This document shows, in pieces, positions 27,032 to 36,401 of a DNA stretch of 64,000 nucleotides. The notes below the pieces were generated by a model that had not been told where the DNA came from, made no database searches, and saw nothing but the letters and a program-made list of their open reading frames with translations. Made by a program: the position numbers and the translations under genes. The DNA comes from CAYZTD01 sp964638155 (GTDB lineage Archaea; Thermoplasmatota; E2; DHVEG-1). Position 1 is the first letter of the stretch; each line of letters starts with the position of its first letter. The DNA lies in NCBI GenBank assembly GCA_964638155.1, contig CAZWYI010000008.1, positions 1-64,000 on the forward strand, in the 5' to 3' direction.

Positions 27032-30000
27032 ATGAAATTAAATAATAATATATTGAACATAATAGTTATACTTATAGTTCTTATAATGAGTTTAAGTCCA
27101 ATTGTAGCCTCAGTAAATACTGTATACAACAAGGGATTTGACAAAGGACCATCATATACATCAGTAGTTCCATTAAAGAAAGCCACACTTGTAAAATATG
27201 ATGAAAATTCATATTTTGATGATTACTCATACCTAGCAGCATTACCAACAGCAGTATTCCAAAATGAAAATCATTTGTATTCACATCCTCTTTTATTTTT
27301 TGATGAAAAATATGAATATGAAGATGATAAAGAACGCAGTTTAAACGCAAGGCAGGGTCTTGATTATTTCATGGACGATTGGATGGAATACTGTAATTAT
27401 GAACTCGATGAAATGAACTTGATAAATATTGAGGAAAATGAAGTTCCAAGAGAATGGGAGACAAAAGAGTTAAATTCCATTAAAAGCAGTAATATTTTTG
27501 AATTAACCAAAAAAATTGCATTAAAAGATTGGTCTTATTCAGATGATGCTGTTGTTGCAGTTGTCGAAGAGGAATTCAAAGATTCTGAGTATGAATTTAG
27601 TTCTGAGCTTGAAGGAACAATATCTGAAAAAAAAGCTATTGAAAAAACATTTTATTCTCCACAGGAAGACAAACTAAACCCTCGTTTTCATGATTTTGAA
27701 GTTCCAGAGGGATATAAATATATCAAAGCAAGGACATGGTGGGCCTCAATCACAACAGGCATAGGAAAAGATTCTGATTTGCCATTGAGTGTATTAATTA
27801 CAATTCCAACCGCTGATCCTGACACTCAATTTTATTGTGACTTTGGAGATGGAGAATGGTTGCAAGTTGCATATACTCAAGCATGGAATTTAAATGAAGG
27901 GATGGATGAAGAAAAAACACAGATGTATGCCTATAAGAATGGTAAATGGCGTCTTAGTGTAACAGACATCCCTACTTTCGAAAAATATGGATCTGCTTCA
28001 GATATAATAAAAAACATGATTAACAAAGTTACTTACCAAACAGATATTACTATATTACCTGGAACCGAATTCAAAATACCTGAAAAAATACCCTTTGGTT
28101 GCAGAAACGCAAATTTTAAATTAACTTGGAGTAAAACAAATGTAGACTTAGGAATGTCAATAATTGGTCCTGCAGGGGAAGAAATTTTGAGTTCTATTCA
28201 ACAATCTGTAAAAGGAGAACAAAACATACATTTAGATCAACTTGGCGAGTGCCCTGAAGGTAAAAGTTATTCAGTTGCAGTCTTTAAACTTGATGAAAAT
28301 GAGGACCCTGTTGATTTTAAAATTGAATATACATGGGATCAAAATATAACAAAAGAAAAAGCAGATTATCTTTCATCTGCAACAGAAGGAGCGGTTCTTG
28401 CAAGTCAACTAAATGCTCCTTTGATTTACACAAAATCCTCAGATATTCCAAAGGAAACAAAAGAAGCATTATATAAGATTGGTGTGAAAAAAATACATCT
28501 TGTCGATTTAGGTGGCAGAATTGATGAAAACAAAGTTGATGAGCTTAAATCGATAGCAAAGATCAAAAAACACTATAAAAAACATGAGGATATCTATCGA
28601 GATATCACAGATATTTCTGGGCAAAATGATATTATAATCTCTACAATTGACCCATGGACGAAATGGTTAGTAAACGAGCGAAAACCTGATGAGGAAACCA
28701 AAGCTGCTCTACATATTGGCCCTGCTGCATATATTGCAGCTCATCATGGAAGTCCAGTTTTAATTGTCGATAATCACCCTGAACTATCATCTGCGGTTGT
28801 TTGGCATACTGAATTTTGGAAAAGACATGGCGGAGGATTTCCTGACCCGCCATCTGCTCCAATGTCGCTTACAGGCAGACAAGCATATGAATACTTTGGT
28901 GAAATTGGATTAGATAAACCAAAAATGGAAACAATGATCACAGTTGCAGGCCAGTATGATATTGGTGCACCATGGGATAGAACCTTTGTTGGAAGAGCAA
29001 TACCTGGAAAATTCTTTGGTTCCCCAGTTGACACAGCATATTGGATTTCTAGAAATATATTCTATCCAGCATTGATATTCAATAATCCCGGTGCACAGTC
29101 AGAAGGAGATACATATATCCAAGGGTCCGAGAGTAAAAGAAGAACGTTATTCCCATTTGGCTCATTAGGGTTAAAGGTTACAAAACCAGAAAAAGAAGAA
29201 AAATTCACCTATCCTATTCTACACTCATATATTACATATAATCATAAATTGAATGAAGTATTTAAGAAATATTATGGATTTCAATATGAATGTAGAGATG
29301 ACATTATACCTGGAGAGTCTGCTTCTCCTTATGCAATAGATGAAGGAGTTGTTCCAGGAAAAACAGGTGCAGTTTGGCCTGATTTCAGTGATACAATTAC
29401 AAATCCATTTTATTTTGAAAAAGGAGGATATAGTAATATTTACTCAACTAGTTACACTCCAATTGTTGAGAATCTTAACAGAGGAACCTTACTATGGAAT
29501 TGCGGAACCCATGGTGCTGGTGGAAATTCTGGATTTCTGATAACCTGGCCTGAAGATGGACTTAGTTCAAAAGGATTAAATCTTCCAATAAAACTTTTTG
29601 GCTACGAAAAGGAAGGGAATCCTTGGCGTAGTTATGATTTTTTAATGGGTTCAACTGAAACACCTGATAGTATGACTATGAATGCTAAAGGCATAATTCC
29701 AGGCATAACAGGTAATCCTACTATGGATGGTTTATTTCCACTAGGTTGGGATTACACTGTCAACGAAAAACCATTTAGGCAAAATTTGTTTAAACTCATA
29801 AGTTACATACCAATATTAGGTAATTTTGTTGATAATAGACCATGGCTTATGGATAGTTCCTATTTTAAAGATGGTGTTGTTGGAGCAAAACTTGCTAGCT
29901 TTCCACTCCCCTTCAATCAGTTAACCGGTTTAAACATTGATGAGGACCTAGATAATCTTCATTCTGCAGGATGGATTCTATCAGCATGTCTTCCCGCTTA

Positions 30001-30487
30001 TAAGTATTTACATTTGACTATGATACGACATGGCTCGTCTTACCAGGTTACAGATCCATGGCCAACAAGTTGGTATGCATATTGGACAAATACAATGCCC
30101 AGAGATATGGTACTTGGAGACACAGTAGGAGAGGCATATACCAAAGGCATTAGCCATGTAGGAAAACTATATGCAACTGATCCACCTGAATGGTGGTGGG
30201 ACTCTAAGCAAAATGTAGTATACTTTGGTGACCCGGATTTACGCATGTTTGTACCTGGAACTGATTACAGTGATGAAAATTACTGGACAAAAAAAGATAC
30301 AGAAGCAATGAGATACGATGAAGATGCAGATATAAATGGTCATATGCCTTTTGGAGCAAAAGATCATCCAAACGAGATAAAACCAAAATCTATCCTTGAG
30401 CAATATATGGTACCAATTATTATAACAATATCAGCTGTGCTGATAGTAGGTTTTATAATAATAAGAAAGAAAAAAACAAAAAAATAA
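27032..30487 (+). CDS. Giant surface C25-like protein with C-terminal membrane anchor
   Basis: The product is 1151 aa. A signal peptide (about residues 1-27, ending IVASV) is followed by a long N-terminal region and a CWB2-like segment (about 445-525; TEGAVLASQLNAPLIYTKSS, KKIHLVDLGG). A C25-like region has His827 in NCGTHGAGG and Cys986 in LSACLPAYK, ending in YFGDPDLRMFVPG. The His-Cys distance (159 residues) is more than twice that in the other two C25 proteins, so an insertion is present and activity is uncertain. The C-terminus is a single membrane helix (PIIITISAVLIVGFIII) plus a basic tail. Probably a cell-surface protease or adhesin. Confidence 0.78.
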   Translation: MKLNNNILNIIVILIVLIMSLSPIVASVNTVYNKGFDKGPSYTSVVPLKKATLVKYDENSYFDDYSYLAALPTAVFQNENHLYSHPLLFFDEKYEYEDDKERSLNARQGLDYFMDDWMEYCNYELDEMNLINIEENEVPREWETKELNSIKSSNIFELTKKIALKDWSYSDDAVVAVVEEEFKDSEYEFSSELEGTISEKKAIEKTFYSPQEDKLNPRFHDFEVPEGYKYIKARTWWASITTGIGKDSDLPLSVLITIPTADPDTQFYCDFGDGEWLQVAYTQAWNLNEGMDEEKTQMYAYKNGKWRLSVTDIPTFEKYGSASDIIKNMINKVTYQTDITILPGTEFKIPEKIPFGCRNANFKLTWSKTNVDLGMSIIGPAGEEILSSIQQSVKGEQNIHLDQLGECPEGKSYSVAVFKLDENEDPVDFKIEYTWDQNITKEKADYLSSATEGAVLASQLNAPLIYTKSSDIPKETKEALYKIGVKKIHLVDLGGRIDENKVDELKSIAKIKKHYKKHEDIYRDITDISGQNDIIISTIDPWTKWLVNERKPDEETKAALHIGPAAYIAAHHGSPVLIVDNHPELSSAVVWHTEFWKRHGGGFPDPPSAPMSLTGRQAYEYFGEIGLDKPKMETMITVAGQYDIGAPWDRTFVGRAIPGKFFGSPVDTAYWISRNIFYPALIFNNPGAQSEGDTYIQGSESKRRTLFPFGSLGLKVTKPEKEEKFTYPILHSYITYNHKLNEVFKKYYGFQYECRDDIIPGESASPYAIDEGVVPGKTGAVWPDFSDTITNPFYFEKGGYSNIYSTSYTPIVENLNRGTLLWNCGTHGAGGNSGFLITWPEDGLSSKGLNLPIKLFGYEKEGNPWRSYDFLMGSTETPDSMTMNAKGIIPGITGNPTMDGLFPLGWDYTVNEKPFRQNLFKLISYIPILGNFVDNRPWLMDSSYFKDGVVGAKLASFPLPFNQLTGLNIDEDLDNLHSAGWILSACLPAYKYLHLTMIRHGSSYQVTDPWPTSWYAYWTNTMPRDMVLGDTVGEAYTKGISHVGKLYATDPPEWWWDSKQNVVYFGDPDLRMFVPGTDYSDENYWTKKDTEAMRYDEDADINGHMPFGAKDHPNEIKPKSILEQYMVPIIITISAVLIVGFIIIRKKKTKK

Positions 30488-30549
30488 AATTTTTCTTTAT
30501 TCTTTTTCAAAAAATCTTATTTACATGATATCTTATTTTGTAATTTATT

Positions 30550-31275
30550 ATGACCGCGAAAAAAACAAATTCTAGCAGAAGAAGATCAAGGCCTGTTGAA
30601 AAACAAAGTGCTACGAAAAAATTTAAAAGAAATAAACCTGCAATGCTTCTTTCAATATTTGTTGTATTCATTCTTGTTCTGAGTTCAGCATATGCATTTA
30701 TTCAGTTTTTAGGTAACGATGAAACTGAAGAAAATACTGGTTATCAAAATGATCCGGAATATAAAGATGCTCTAGCAGGTACAAATTATCCTGTGGCTGT
30801 TCTAGAAACAAGCAAAGGAGCTATAGCAATTGAACTTTACACTGATCAGGCACCAAAAACCTGTGAGAATTTTATCAATCTTGTAAATGATGAATTTTAT
30901 GATGGTATGATATTTCATAGAATATCAGATGACTTCATGATTCAAGCTGGTAAATCACTTCCAGACGGTACAACTAAAACAAGCCCTTATGGTAATATAG
31001 AAGAATTTGAAGGGGAAGTATCTCACGTTGATGGAGCAATTTCAATGGCCAGTACAGATGCAGGTGTGCCCGGAAGTGCTGAGTTTTTCATTTGTGATGG
31101 TGCACAATCTTTTCTAGATGGAAGCTATGCTGCATTTGGCAAAACTATCTATGGAATAGATGTAGTAAGAGATATAGCAGATGACCCCCATGATGGTAGT
31201 TTTGAACCTAACCCGGGCGGAGGAAAACCAACCACGGACATTGTAATAAACAAAATTTTAGTGGTAAAAGAATAA
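30550..31275 (+). CDS. Membrane-anchored cyclophilin peptidyl-prolyl isomerase
   Basis: The 241-aa protein has a basic N-terminus, one membrane helix (LLSIFVVFILVLSSAYAFI, about residues 35-53) and an extracellular cyclophilin domain from about residue 75. Family motifs are VLETSKGAIAIELY, APKTCENFINLV, FYDGMIFHRISDDFMIQAG and FGKTIYGIDVV. The bulky FICDG replaces the usual FFI-x-[TV], so activity may be lower. It likely helps fold exported proteins, which suits a genome with so many. It lies 16 bases before the cytosolic paralogue. No clear ribosome-binding site precedes the ATG, so it may be leaderless. Confidence 0.88.
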   Translation: MTAKKTNSSRRRSRPVEKQSATKKFKRNKPAMLLSIFVVFILVLSSAYAFIQFLGNDETEENTGYQNDPEYKDALAGTNYPVAVLETSKGAIAIELYTDQAPKTCENFINLVNDEFYDGMIFHRISDDFMIQAGKSLPDGTTKTSPYGNIEEFEGEVSHVDGAISMASTDAGVPGSAEFFICDGAQSFLDGSYAAFGKTIYGIDVVRDIADDPHDGSFEPNPGGGKPTTDIVINKILVVKE

Positions 31276-31291
31276 TAGGAGGAAAAGTTTT

Positions 31292-31762
31292 TTGACTGAA
31301 AAAATAGCTAAATTTAATACAAATATGGGAAATTTTGAAGTAGAACTGTTTAACGATAAAGCACCACTTACTGTTGGAAATTTTAAAAAACTAGCAGATA
31401 AAGGTTTTTATGATGGAATAATTTTTCATAGGGTAATTCCAGATTTCATGATTCAATCAGGCTGTCCACAGGGAACCGGTTATGGTGGACCAGGATATAC
31501 AATTCAAGATGAAATTAAAAAAGATCTAACCCATGAAAAAGGAGTTCTCTCTATGGCTAATACTGGAAGACCTCATACCGGTGGTTCACAGTTTTTTATA
31601 ACAATTAAACCCACACCATGGCTTGATGGTAAACACACAATTTTCGGAAAAGTAATAAACGGTATGGATATAGTTGAAAAAATTTCTAAAGTTAAAACCG
31701 GAAGAAATGATAAACCATTGAATGATGTTAAAATTAACAGTATTAAAGTAATTGAAAAATAA
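31292..31762 (+). CDS. Cytosolic cyclophilin peptidyl-prolyl isomerase, TTG start
   Basis: The 156-aa enzyme has no signal peptide. All cyclophilin landmarks are present: FYDGIIFHRVIPDFMIQSG (catalytic Arg in FHR), GTGYGGPGYTIQDE, LSMANTGRPHTGGSQFFIT, WLDGKHTIFGKV. The start is TTG at 31292 with AGGAGG about 10 bases upstream. It is a paralogue of the membrane-bound cyclophilin immediately upstream; the pair probably serves inside and outside the cell. The dUTPase-like gene follows 18 bases later. Confidence 0.93.
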   Translation: MTEKIAKFNTNMGNFEVELFNDKAPLTVGNFKKLADKGFYDGIIFHRVIPDFMIQSGCPQGTGYGGPGYTIQDEIKKDLTHEKGVLSMANTGRPHTGGSQFFITIKPTPWLDGKHTIFGKVINGMDIVEKISKVKTGRNDKPLNDVKINSIKVIEK

Positions 31763-31780
31763 AATTGGGAGAAAAATAGC

Positions 31781-32251
31781 ATGATTTTATCTGATAATGA
31801 TATAGTAGAACTAATAAAAAGTAATGAACTTGGAATTGAGCCATTTGTTGAAAAAAATTTAACACCAAACGGTTATGATCTATCAATTGAAGAAATTTTT
31901 ATCAAAAAAAAGGATGAACACATTAAAAAAGGAGTTGCAAAGATTCCCGCTCAGACTTGGTTTGCAATTAGTACAAAAGAATTTCTAAAAATGGGGCCTA
32001 AGATTACAAGTCAATTGTGGATTCGTAGTAGTTATGCAAGGCGTGGTGTTATGGCTAGTTTTGGAAAAGTTGATGCTGGTTTTCATGGAACACTTACCAT
32101 AAGTTGCTTTAATAGTAACGATGAAACACTTGAGATACCAATCGGAGATCGTTTTTGTCAGATTGTTTTTGAAAACATGAGTAGTATTCCTTCTGAACTT
32201 TATGATAAGAAAAGTGGGAATTATCAGAATCAAAGAGGCATCAAATTATAG
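31781..32251 (+). CDS. dUTPase-like member of the dCTP deaminase/dUTPase family
   Basis: The 156-aa protein has the family core: NLTPNGYDLSIEE, LWIRSSYARRGV, GKVDAGFHGTLTISCF and GDRFCQIVF. Monofunctional dCTP deaminases and the bifunctional DCD-DUT carry a catalytic Glu two residues after the G-x-[IL]-T strand (T-L-E-[IF]); here that position reads T-I-S. The following FNSNDETLEI resembles dUTPase motif 3, and the dUTPase-type Asp in VDAGFHG is kept. I infer dUTP hydrolysis without deamination. It is probably co-transcribed with the two cyclophilins. Confidence 0.82.
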   Translation: MILSDNDIVELIKSNELGIEPFVEKNLTPNGYDLSIEEIFIKKKDEHIKKGVAKIPAQTWFAISTKEFLKMGPKITSQLWIRSSYARRGVMASFGKVDAGFHGTLTISCFNSNDETLEIPIGDRFCQIVFENMSSIPSELYDKKSGNYQNQRGIKL

Positions 32252-32387
32252 ATTTTTTTAGTTATATATCTTTTTGTATTATATTTCAAATTAAAGTAAC
32301 ATTTATATAAATTTTTAATATATTAGTAACAATATTTATATATCTTGAATTTATATGGGGGGTTAATATTAATATTGGTGAAATTAA

Positions 32388-33257
32388 ATGGAAAAAACAA
32401 TATTTGGAGTTATACTTGCAGCATTCTTATTAATGTCAGTAAGTTTTATTGCTCCAGTATACGTACAGGCAGCTGAAATAAACATAAAACAGACTAAAAA
32501 AAATATTGGTGAGTTAACAACATCAATTACAGAACATAAAGAATTTGAAGATATATTAAATAATCCAGACCTCGCAAAAATTGTAGAATCTATATTAGAA
32601 TCTGGTGCCACAGAAAAAAAAGTAACAGATTACTGGAATACAATAAAAAACCTAGATTCTTTTGAAAAAATATGTACTGAAGAAATAACAAATAAAGCAG
32701 AAAAAATACAAAACTCAATAGATAAAATATTATCAACTAAATATGATGATGAAGATCAAGATGAAGATGGATTCTATCTAACTATAGACGAAAACAACAT
32801 ACTATCTATATCTCAAGAATCAAAAGAAAACTCGATATTTTTAGATAGTGATGGATCTATTGAATTATCAGGCCATGAAACTATCAATCCTGATATTATG
32901 CAAAAGATAAAAGATTTCTTAATAATACTATTTCTTATTGGACTAGGTGCAGCAGTTGGAGTGCTAATTATTGCAGGAGTTTTCTTTTTACTTCAAACAA
33001 TAATTGCAGCAATAGCAACAGGACTGGGAACACTAGTAACAGTAATTGTAGGTGTAGCAATAGTTTTTGCCGGAATTGCAGGAGTTTCAGCAGCAATTAC
33101 ATTTATAATCGATGTCATCGAATTTCTAACAAAATCAGAAGACACAAAAAATAAAACAAAAACTGAAAATGTAAAATCTATGAAAACATTAGTAAGAACC
33201 TTTATAAGTAAAATTTTTAGTTTACTTAATATGAAGATACAACATGTATTCTTCTAA
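32388..33257 (+). CDS. Exported membrane protein with Gly/Ala-rich hydrophobic hairpin
   Basis: The 289-aa protein has a signal peptide (FGVILAAFLLMSVSFIAPVYVQA, about residues 4-26). A mostly helical acidic domain follows (30-165), then two or three membrane segments rich in Gly, Ala, Ile and Val (about 180-250), and a basic tail. I recognise no family. Upstream, two copies of AGTAACA(A)T with TTTATAT lie about 31 bases apart (32295-32345), the second a good TATA box. GGTGA lies 6 bases before the ATG. It is monocistronic and convergent with trmI. Confidence 0.6.
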   Translation: MEKTIFGVILAAFLLMSVSFIAPVYVQAAEINIKQTKKNIGELTTSITEHKEFEDILNNPDLAKIVESILESGATEKKVTDYWNTIKNLDSFEKICTEEITNKAEKIQNSIDKILSTKYDDEDQDEDGFYLTIDENNILSISQESKENSIFLDSDGSIELSGHETINPDIMQKIKDFLIILFLIGLGAAVGVLIIAGVFFLLQTIIAAIATGLGTLVTVIVGVAIVFAGIAGVSAAITFIIDVIEFLTKSEDTKNKTKTENVKSMKTLVRTFISKIFSLLNMKIQHVFF

Positions 33258-33273
33258 AATTTTTTTTATTTTT

Positions 33274-34044
33274 TTATATTATTTTTCTTGCAAAGGTAAG
33301 ATAACCAGTGTGCCCTAGCATATCAAAACTAGGACGAGTTCCTCTATCTGAAATAATCATTTCTCTTTGTATATTTTCAAACGTTTTAACTTCGATAAAA
33401 TTATGTTTTTTTATTTCTTTTACAGTATCTTCAACTTGACTAATAAGTGGAGAATAACAGCAAAGATATCCGCCTATTTTTAAAGAATTATATGAAGTAT
33501 TTACAGCATCCCAGGGATTAGGCATATCAAGGATTATTGCATCTAAGTTTTGTTCATCAATTCCTTTTGTTACATCCTTGTGTTTTGTTTCAACATAATC
33601 AATAAATCCACTATTTTTAAGATTTTTTTTAGCATGTTTTATAAAATCAGTTCTTTTATCATAAGATATAACTTTACCATTTGGTGCTACAGCATTAGCA
33701 AGAGCTATAGTTAAACTACCTGAACCGATTCCAGCCTCTAAAACATTGTCCCCCGATTCAATAGAACAAAACATTACAATATATGCTAGTTCCTTTGGAA
33801 GAATAATTTGTGCTTTTCTTTTTAAGCCTTTAAGTTTGTCCATTAGAGATGGTTTTAAAATATAGAACTCTTTGTTTCCAATTGATATTTTTTCCCCATA
33901 TCTTTTACCAACAAAACAAGATGGATCAATTACACCTACCCCTTTGAATTTATCAGTTTTTCCATCTGTATCAATAAAATATCTTTTCATTTTTTTATCA
34001 ATTAAAACTATTGTTTCATTTTCTGATACCTTTATATCTGTCAT
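33274..34044 (-). CDS. trmI: tRNA (adenine-57/58-N1)-methyltransferase TrmI
   Basis: The 256-aa enzyme methylates A57/A58 of the tRNA T-loop with SAM. It has the N-terminal beta domain, the conserved LPKELAYIVMFCSIESGDNV, SAM motif I EAGIGSGSLTIALA, acidic YDKR, motif IV LDMPNPW and the late DRGTRPSFDMLGHTGYL. The length is normal. It is the last gene of a minus-strand run with RaSEA (7-base gap), consistent with a tRNA-modification operon. Confidence 0.93.
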   Translation of the reverse strand: MTDIKVSENETIVLIDKKMKRYFIDTDGKTDKFKGVGVIDPSCFVGKRYGEKISIGNKEFYILKPSLMDKLKGLKRKAQIILPKELAYIVMFCSIESGDNVLEAGIGSGSLTIALANAVAPNGKVISYDKRTDFIKHAKKNLKNSGFIDYVETKHKDVTKGIDEQNLDAIILDMPNPWDAVNTSYNSLKIGGYLCCYSPLISQVEDTVKEIKKHNFIEVKTFENIQREMIISDRGTRPSFDMLGHTGYLTFARKII

Positions 34045-34051
34045 ATTTTAT

Positions 34052-35092
34052 CTATCCATACATATCAATTAATGAACCAAATCCTAGGTTTTCAAGATCA
34101 AGTTGATCAAGCCATTTATCCTTGCATTCGCAATTTAGATTATTAAAAACACTAGTATCTTGATTTAAGGAAAAATCAGATATTGCTTTTAAATATTTTT
34201 TATCACATTTTTTACAGTTATGTGCACCACGTATTTTTCCTCCCCCTGCAACATCACACTTTAATCTAACACTATCATTTACGATTTTTTTACTTTCTTT
34301 AAGTATTTTAGCTACGCCAAAAAGCCATGGTGGTCTATACAATTTTTTTTTCCAAAGATATTCAACAAAAGTTCTTCTTTGAACATTACATGGATTAAAA
34401 GAAATAACATCAGTAAAATCTTTTATTTTTTTAACAGTATTTACTGCATCGTTTATTGATTCTCTTTCTGTTAAAAAAGGTGGTTTAATCAAAACATATG
34501 TTTTAAGATTGATATTATGTTTTTTTAGAATATCTACAGCTTTTTTAAAATCTTTAAAACTAAATCCTTTATTAATAATATTTTTTCTAATTTCGTCATC
34601 AGCTGTTTCTAGCCCGATTCCTATTTCAATAATTTTATCTTTTAAAATGTTTCTAACATTAGAAATTGTTTTTTCTGTAATATATTCAGGTCTTGATTCA
34701 AAAGAAATTTTTTCTATCTTTTTGTTTAAATCCTTTAATATTTTGTTTCTAATATCTTCTGAAATCTCAGATTTATCTAGAAAACTACCTGAATTAAATA
34801 TCTTTACAAATCTTTCCCCATTATATTTTTCCATTGCTTTTTTATATTGAGAAAAAAGCTCTTCATCTGTTACTTTTGACCAAGCGCTATCATTGAAATA
34901 TCCACACATACTGCAGCCTGATTTAATCGCCCATGAACAACCACGTGTTCTAAAAATAATTACAAATGTGTCTACAATTTTGTTATTAATAAGATCTTTT
35001 TCAGTCCAACAGCTAACAGGTTTTGAAAAATCTTTTTTTCTTGGTTTAAAATCTTGTTTAAGATTCTTGCAGTATTCTTCTATTTCTATCAT
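34052..35092 (-). CDS. Archaeosine-biosynthesis radical SAM enzyme RaSEA
   Basis: With ArcS, RaSEA converts the lysine adduct of preQ0 in tRNA to archaeosine at position 15. The 346-aa protein has FRTRGCSWAIKSGCSMCGYF (the unusual C-x7-C-x2-C cluster motif of this family), IFNSGSFLDKSEI, FESRPEYI and IGIGLETADDEIR. Near the C-terminus are Cys pairs (HNCKKCDKKY, LNCECKDKW) that probably bind metal. It overlaps the upstream membrane-protein gene by ATGA and precedes trmI. Confidence 0.9.
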   Translation of the reverse strand: MIEIEEYCKNLKQDFKPRKKDFSKPVSCWTEKDLINNKIVDTFVIIFRTRGCSWAIKSGCSMCGYFNDSAWSKVTDEELFSQYKKAMEKYNGERFVKIFNSGSFLDKSEISEDIRNKILKDLNKKIEKISFESRPEYITEKTISNVRNILKDKIIEIGIGLETADDEIRKNIINKGFSFKDFKKAVDILKKHNINLKTYVLIKPPFLTERESINDAVNTVKKIKDFTDVISFNPCNVQRRTFVEYLWKKKLYRPPWLFGVAKILKESKKIVNDSVRLKCDVAGGGKIRGAHNCKKCDKKYLKAISDFSLNQDTSVFNNLNCECKDKWLDQLDLENLGFGSLIDMYG

Positions 35093-36345
35093 TTCTTTTG
35101 TTTCTTATCTTTTTTCTTGTATTTAAATATGAAAATTACTGCTATAATCGCTAGTAAAAATATTACTGTTACAAAGCCTGGTACTTTAACTGTGTGTGGA
35201 TATGGCAGTAGTACTTGCTCATTTTTTGGTTTCTTTTGATCATAGCTATCATAGTTTAATAAAACATCTGCTTGCTCGTCACTTGATTTAGACCAGTTCC
35301 ATGGTTGAGGTGGTGTTTCATCACCTATGTCATCATCACCTGTTGTTGAAACATTATATTCTTCTGTATCTTCTACAATGTTGCTGTATTTTATAAATAT
35401 ATTTGGGAAATAATGACTTACTTCAACATATACTTTCATTGTATAGTTTGAGTTTTGCTCCCATCCTTCATATGCCGGAGAAGTTTCATATTTTTCAGGA
35501 TAATCTAATTTGTATCTATTAACATTTATTTCTTCTCCAGAATCTAGTTTATAGTAAACTCTAAATGTTTCCTTGCTAACTTTTTCATCAACCTCTATAT
35601 CTATATCATCGTCACTACTCATTGATTTTAAAGAAGGTAAAGTTTCATCTACATCAATTACATCATCGTCATAGTAAAAACTTCCTTTGTTTTCATTGTT
35701 TACATGTCCATTTACATCTTTAGCTGTTAAAATATATGTGAATTCACCAGTTTGATTATCTGTATTCTCAAACAAGAATTTTACAATTATATCATTTTGT
35801 TCAAATTCACTAGGTTTAACACTTTTTTCTGTATCATCAGGATAAGTGATATCTATTTTTAATGAGTCTTTGTCAACTTCAACATTATCGGTTATTTTTG
35901 CAACAAATAGTATGTCTCCTCCTGGTTCTTGCATCTCTGGTAGAACCACTAACTCTACAACTGGCGGTTCATCATCATATATAGGAGGGTTTACAAGAAT
36001 TATAAACACTAGTAACCATGCAAAGAAATACACTGCATATGCTGCAAACCAGTTTTTTTTAGTGAAATGTGATGTATCAAGATTAAGTTTCAGATAAAAA
36101 TATTTTATAAATGAAGAACTAAAAATTGCAAGTATTATTACTAAAAACCAGCGCATACCTGTCTCTGGGCCCATTAAAGCCCAGAATCCAAAACAGATTA
36201 TTGCCATTAGTATTCCAAAGAAAAAGGCTATAAAAACAGATTTTACGTTTCTTTTTTCTTGTTTTATATATTTTTCTCTGTCAAATTTACCTGGTTTAAA
36301 CGGTTTATCTTCTTCTTCGTCTTTTTCTTTACGTCTTTTAGCCAT
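35089..36345 (-). CDS. Multi-span membrane protein with Ig-like ectodomain and PGF-type C-terminus
   Basis: The 418-aa protein has a charged N-terminus and about four membrane helices (residues 35-130, for example VFIAFFFGILMAIICFGFWA). A long beta-rich extracellular part follows (DNVEVDKDSLKIDITYPDD, repeated Ig-like strands), and the end is a last helix VPGFVTVIFLLAIIAVIFIF plus a Lys-rich tail. The PGF before the last helix resembles PGF-CTERM signals handled by archaeosortases. Function unknown. It overlaps RaSEA by four bases, so it belongs to that transcript. Confidence 0.68.
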   Translation of the reverse strand: MAKRRKEKDEEEDKPFKPGKFDREKYIKQEKRNVKSVFIAFFFGILMAIICFGFWALMGPETGMRWFLVIILAIFSSSFIKYFYLKLNLDTSHFTKKNWFAAYAVYFFAWLLVFIILVNPPIYDDEPPVVELVVLPEMQEPGGDILFVAKITDNVEVDKDSLKIDITYPDDTEKSVKPSEFEQNDIIVKFLFENTDNQTGEFTYILTAKDVNGHVNNENKGSFYYDDDVIDVDETLPSLKSMSSDDDIDIEVDEKVSKETFRVYYKLDSGEEINVNRYKLDYPEKYETSPAYEGWEQNSNYTMKVYVEVSHYFPNIFIKYSNIVEDTEEYNVSTTGDDDIGDETPPQPWNWSKSSDEQADVLLNYDSYDQKKPKNEQVLLPYPHTVKVPGFVTVIFLLAIIAVIFIFKYKKKDKKQKK

Positions 36346-36401
36346 CGACGTGGGAACAGAATTCTTATTAAAAGATTTTTCCCATTTTTTCTAACTAATC
36401 T

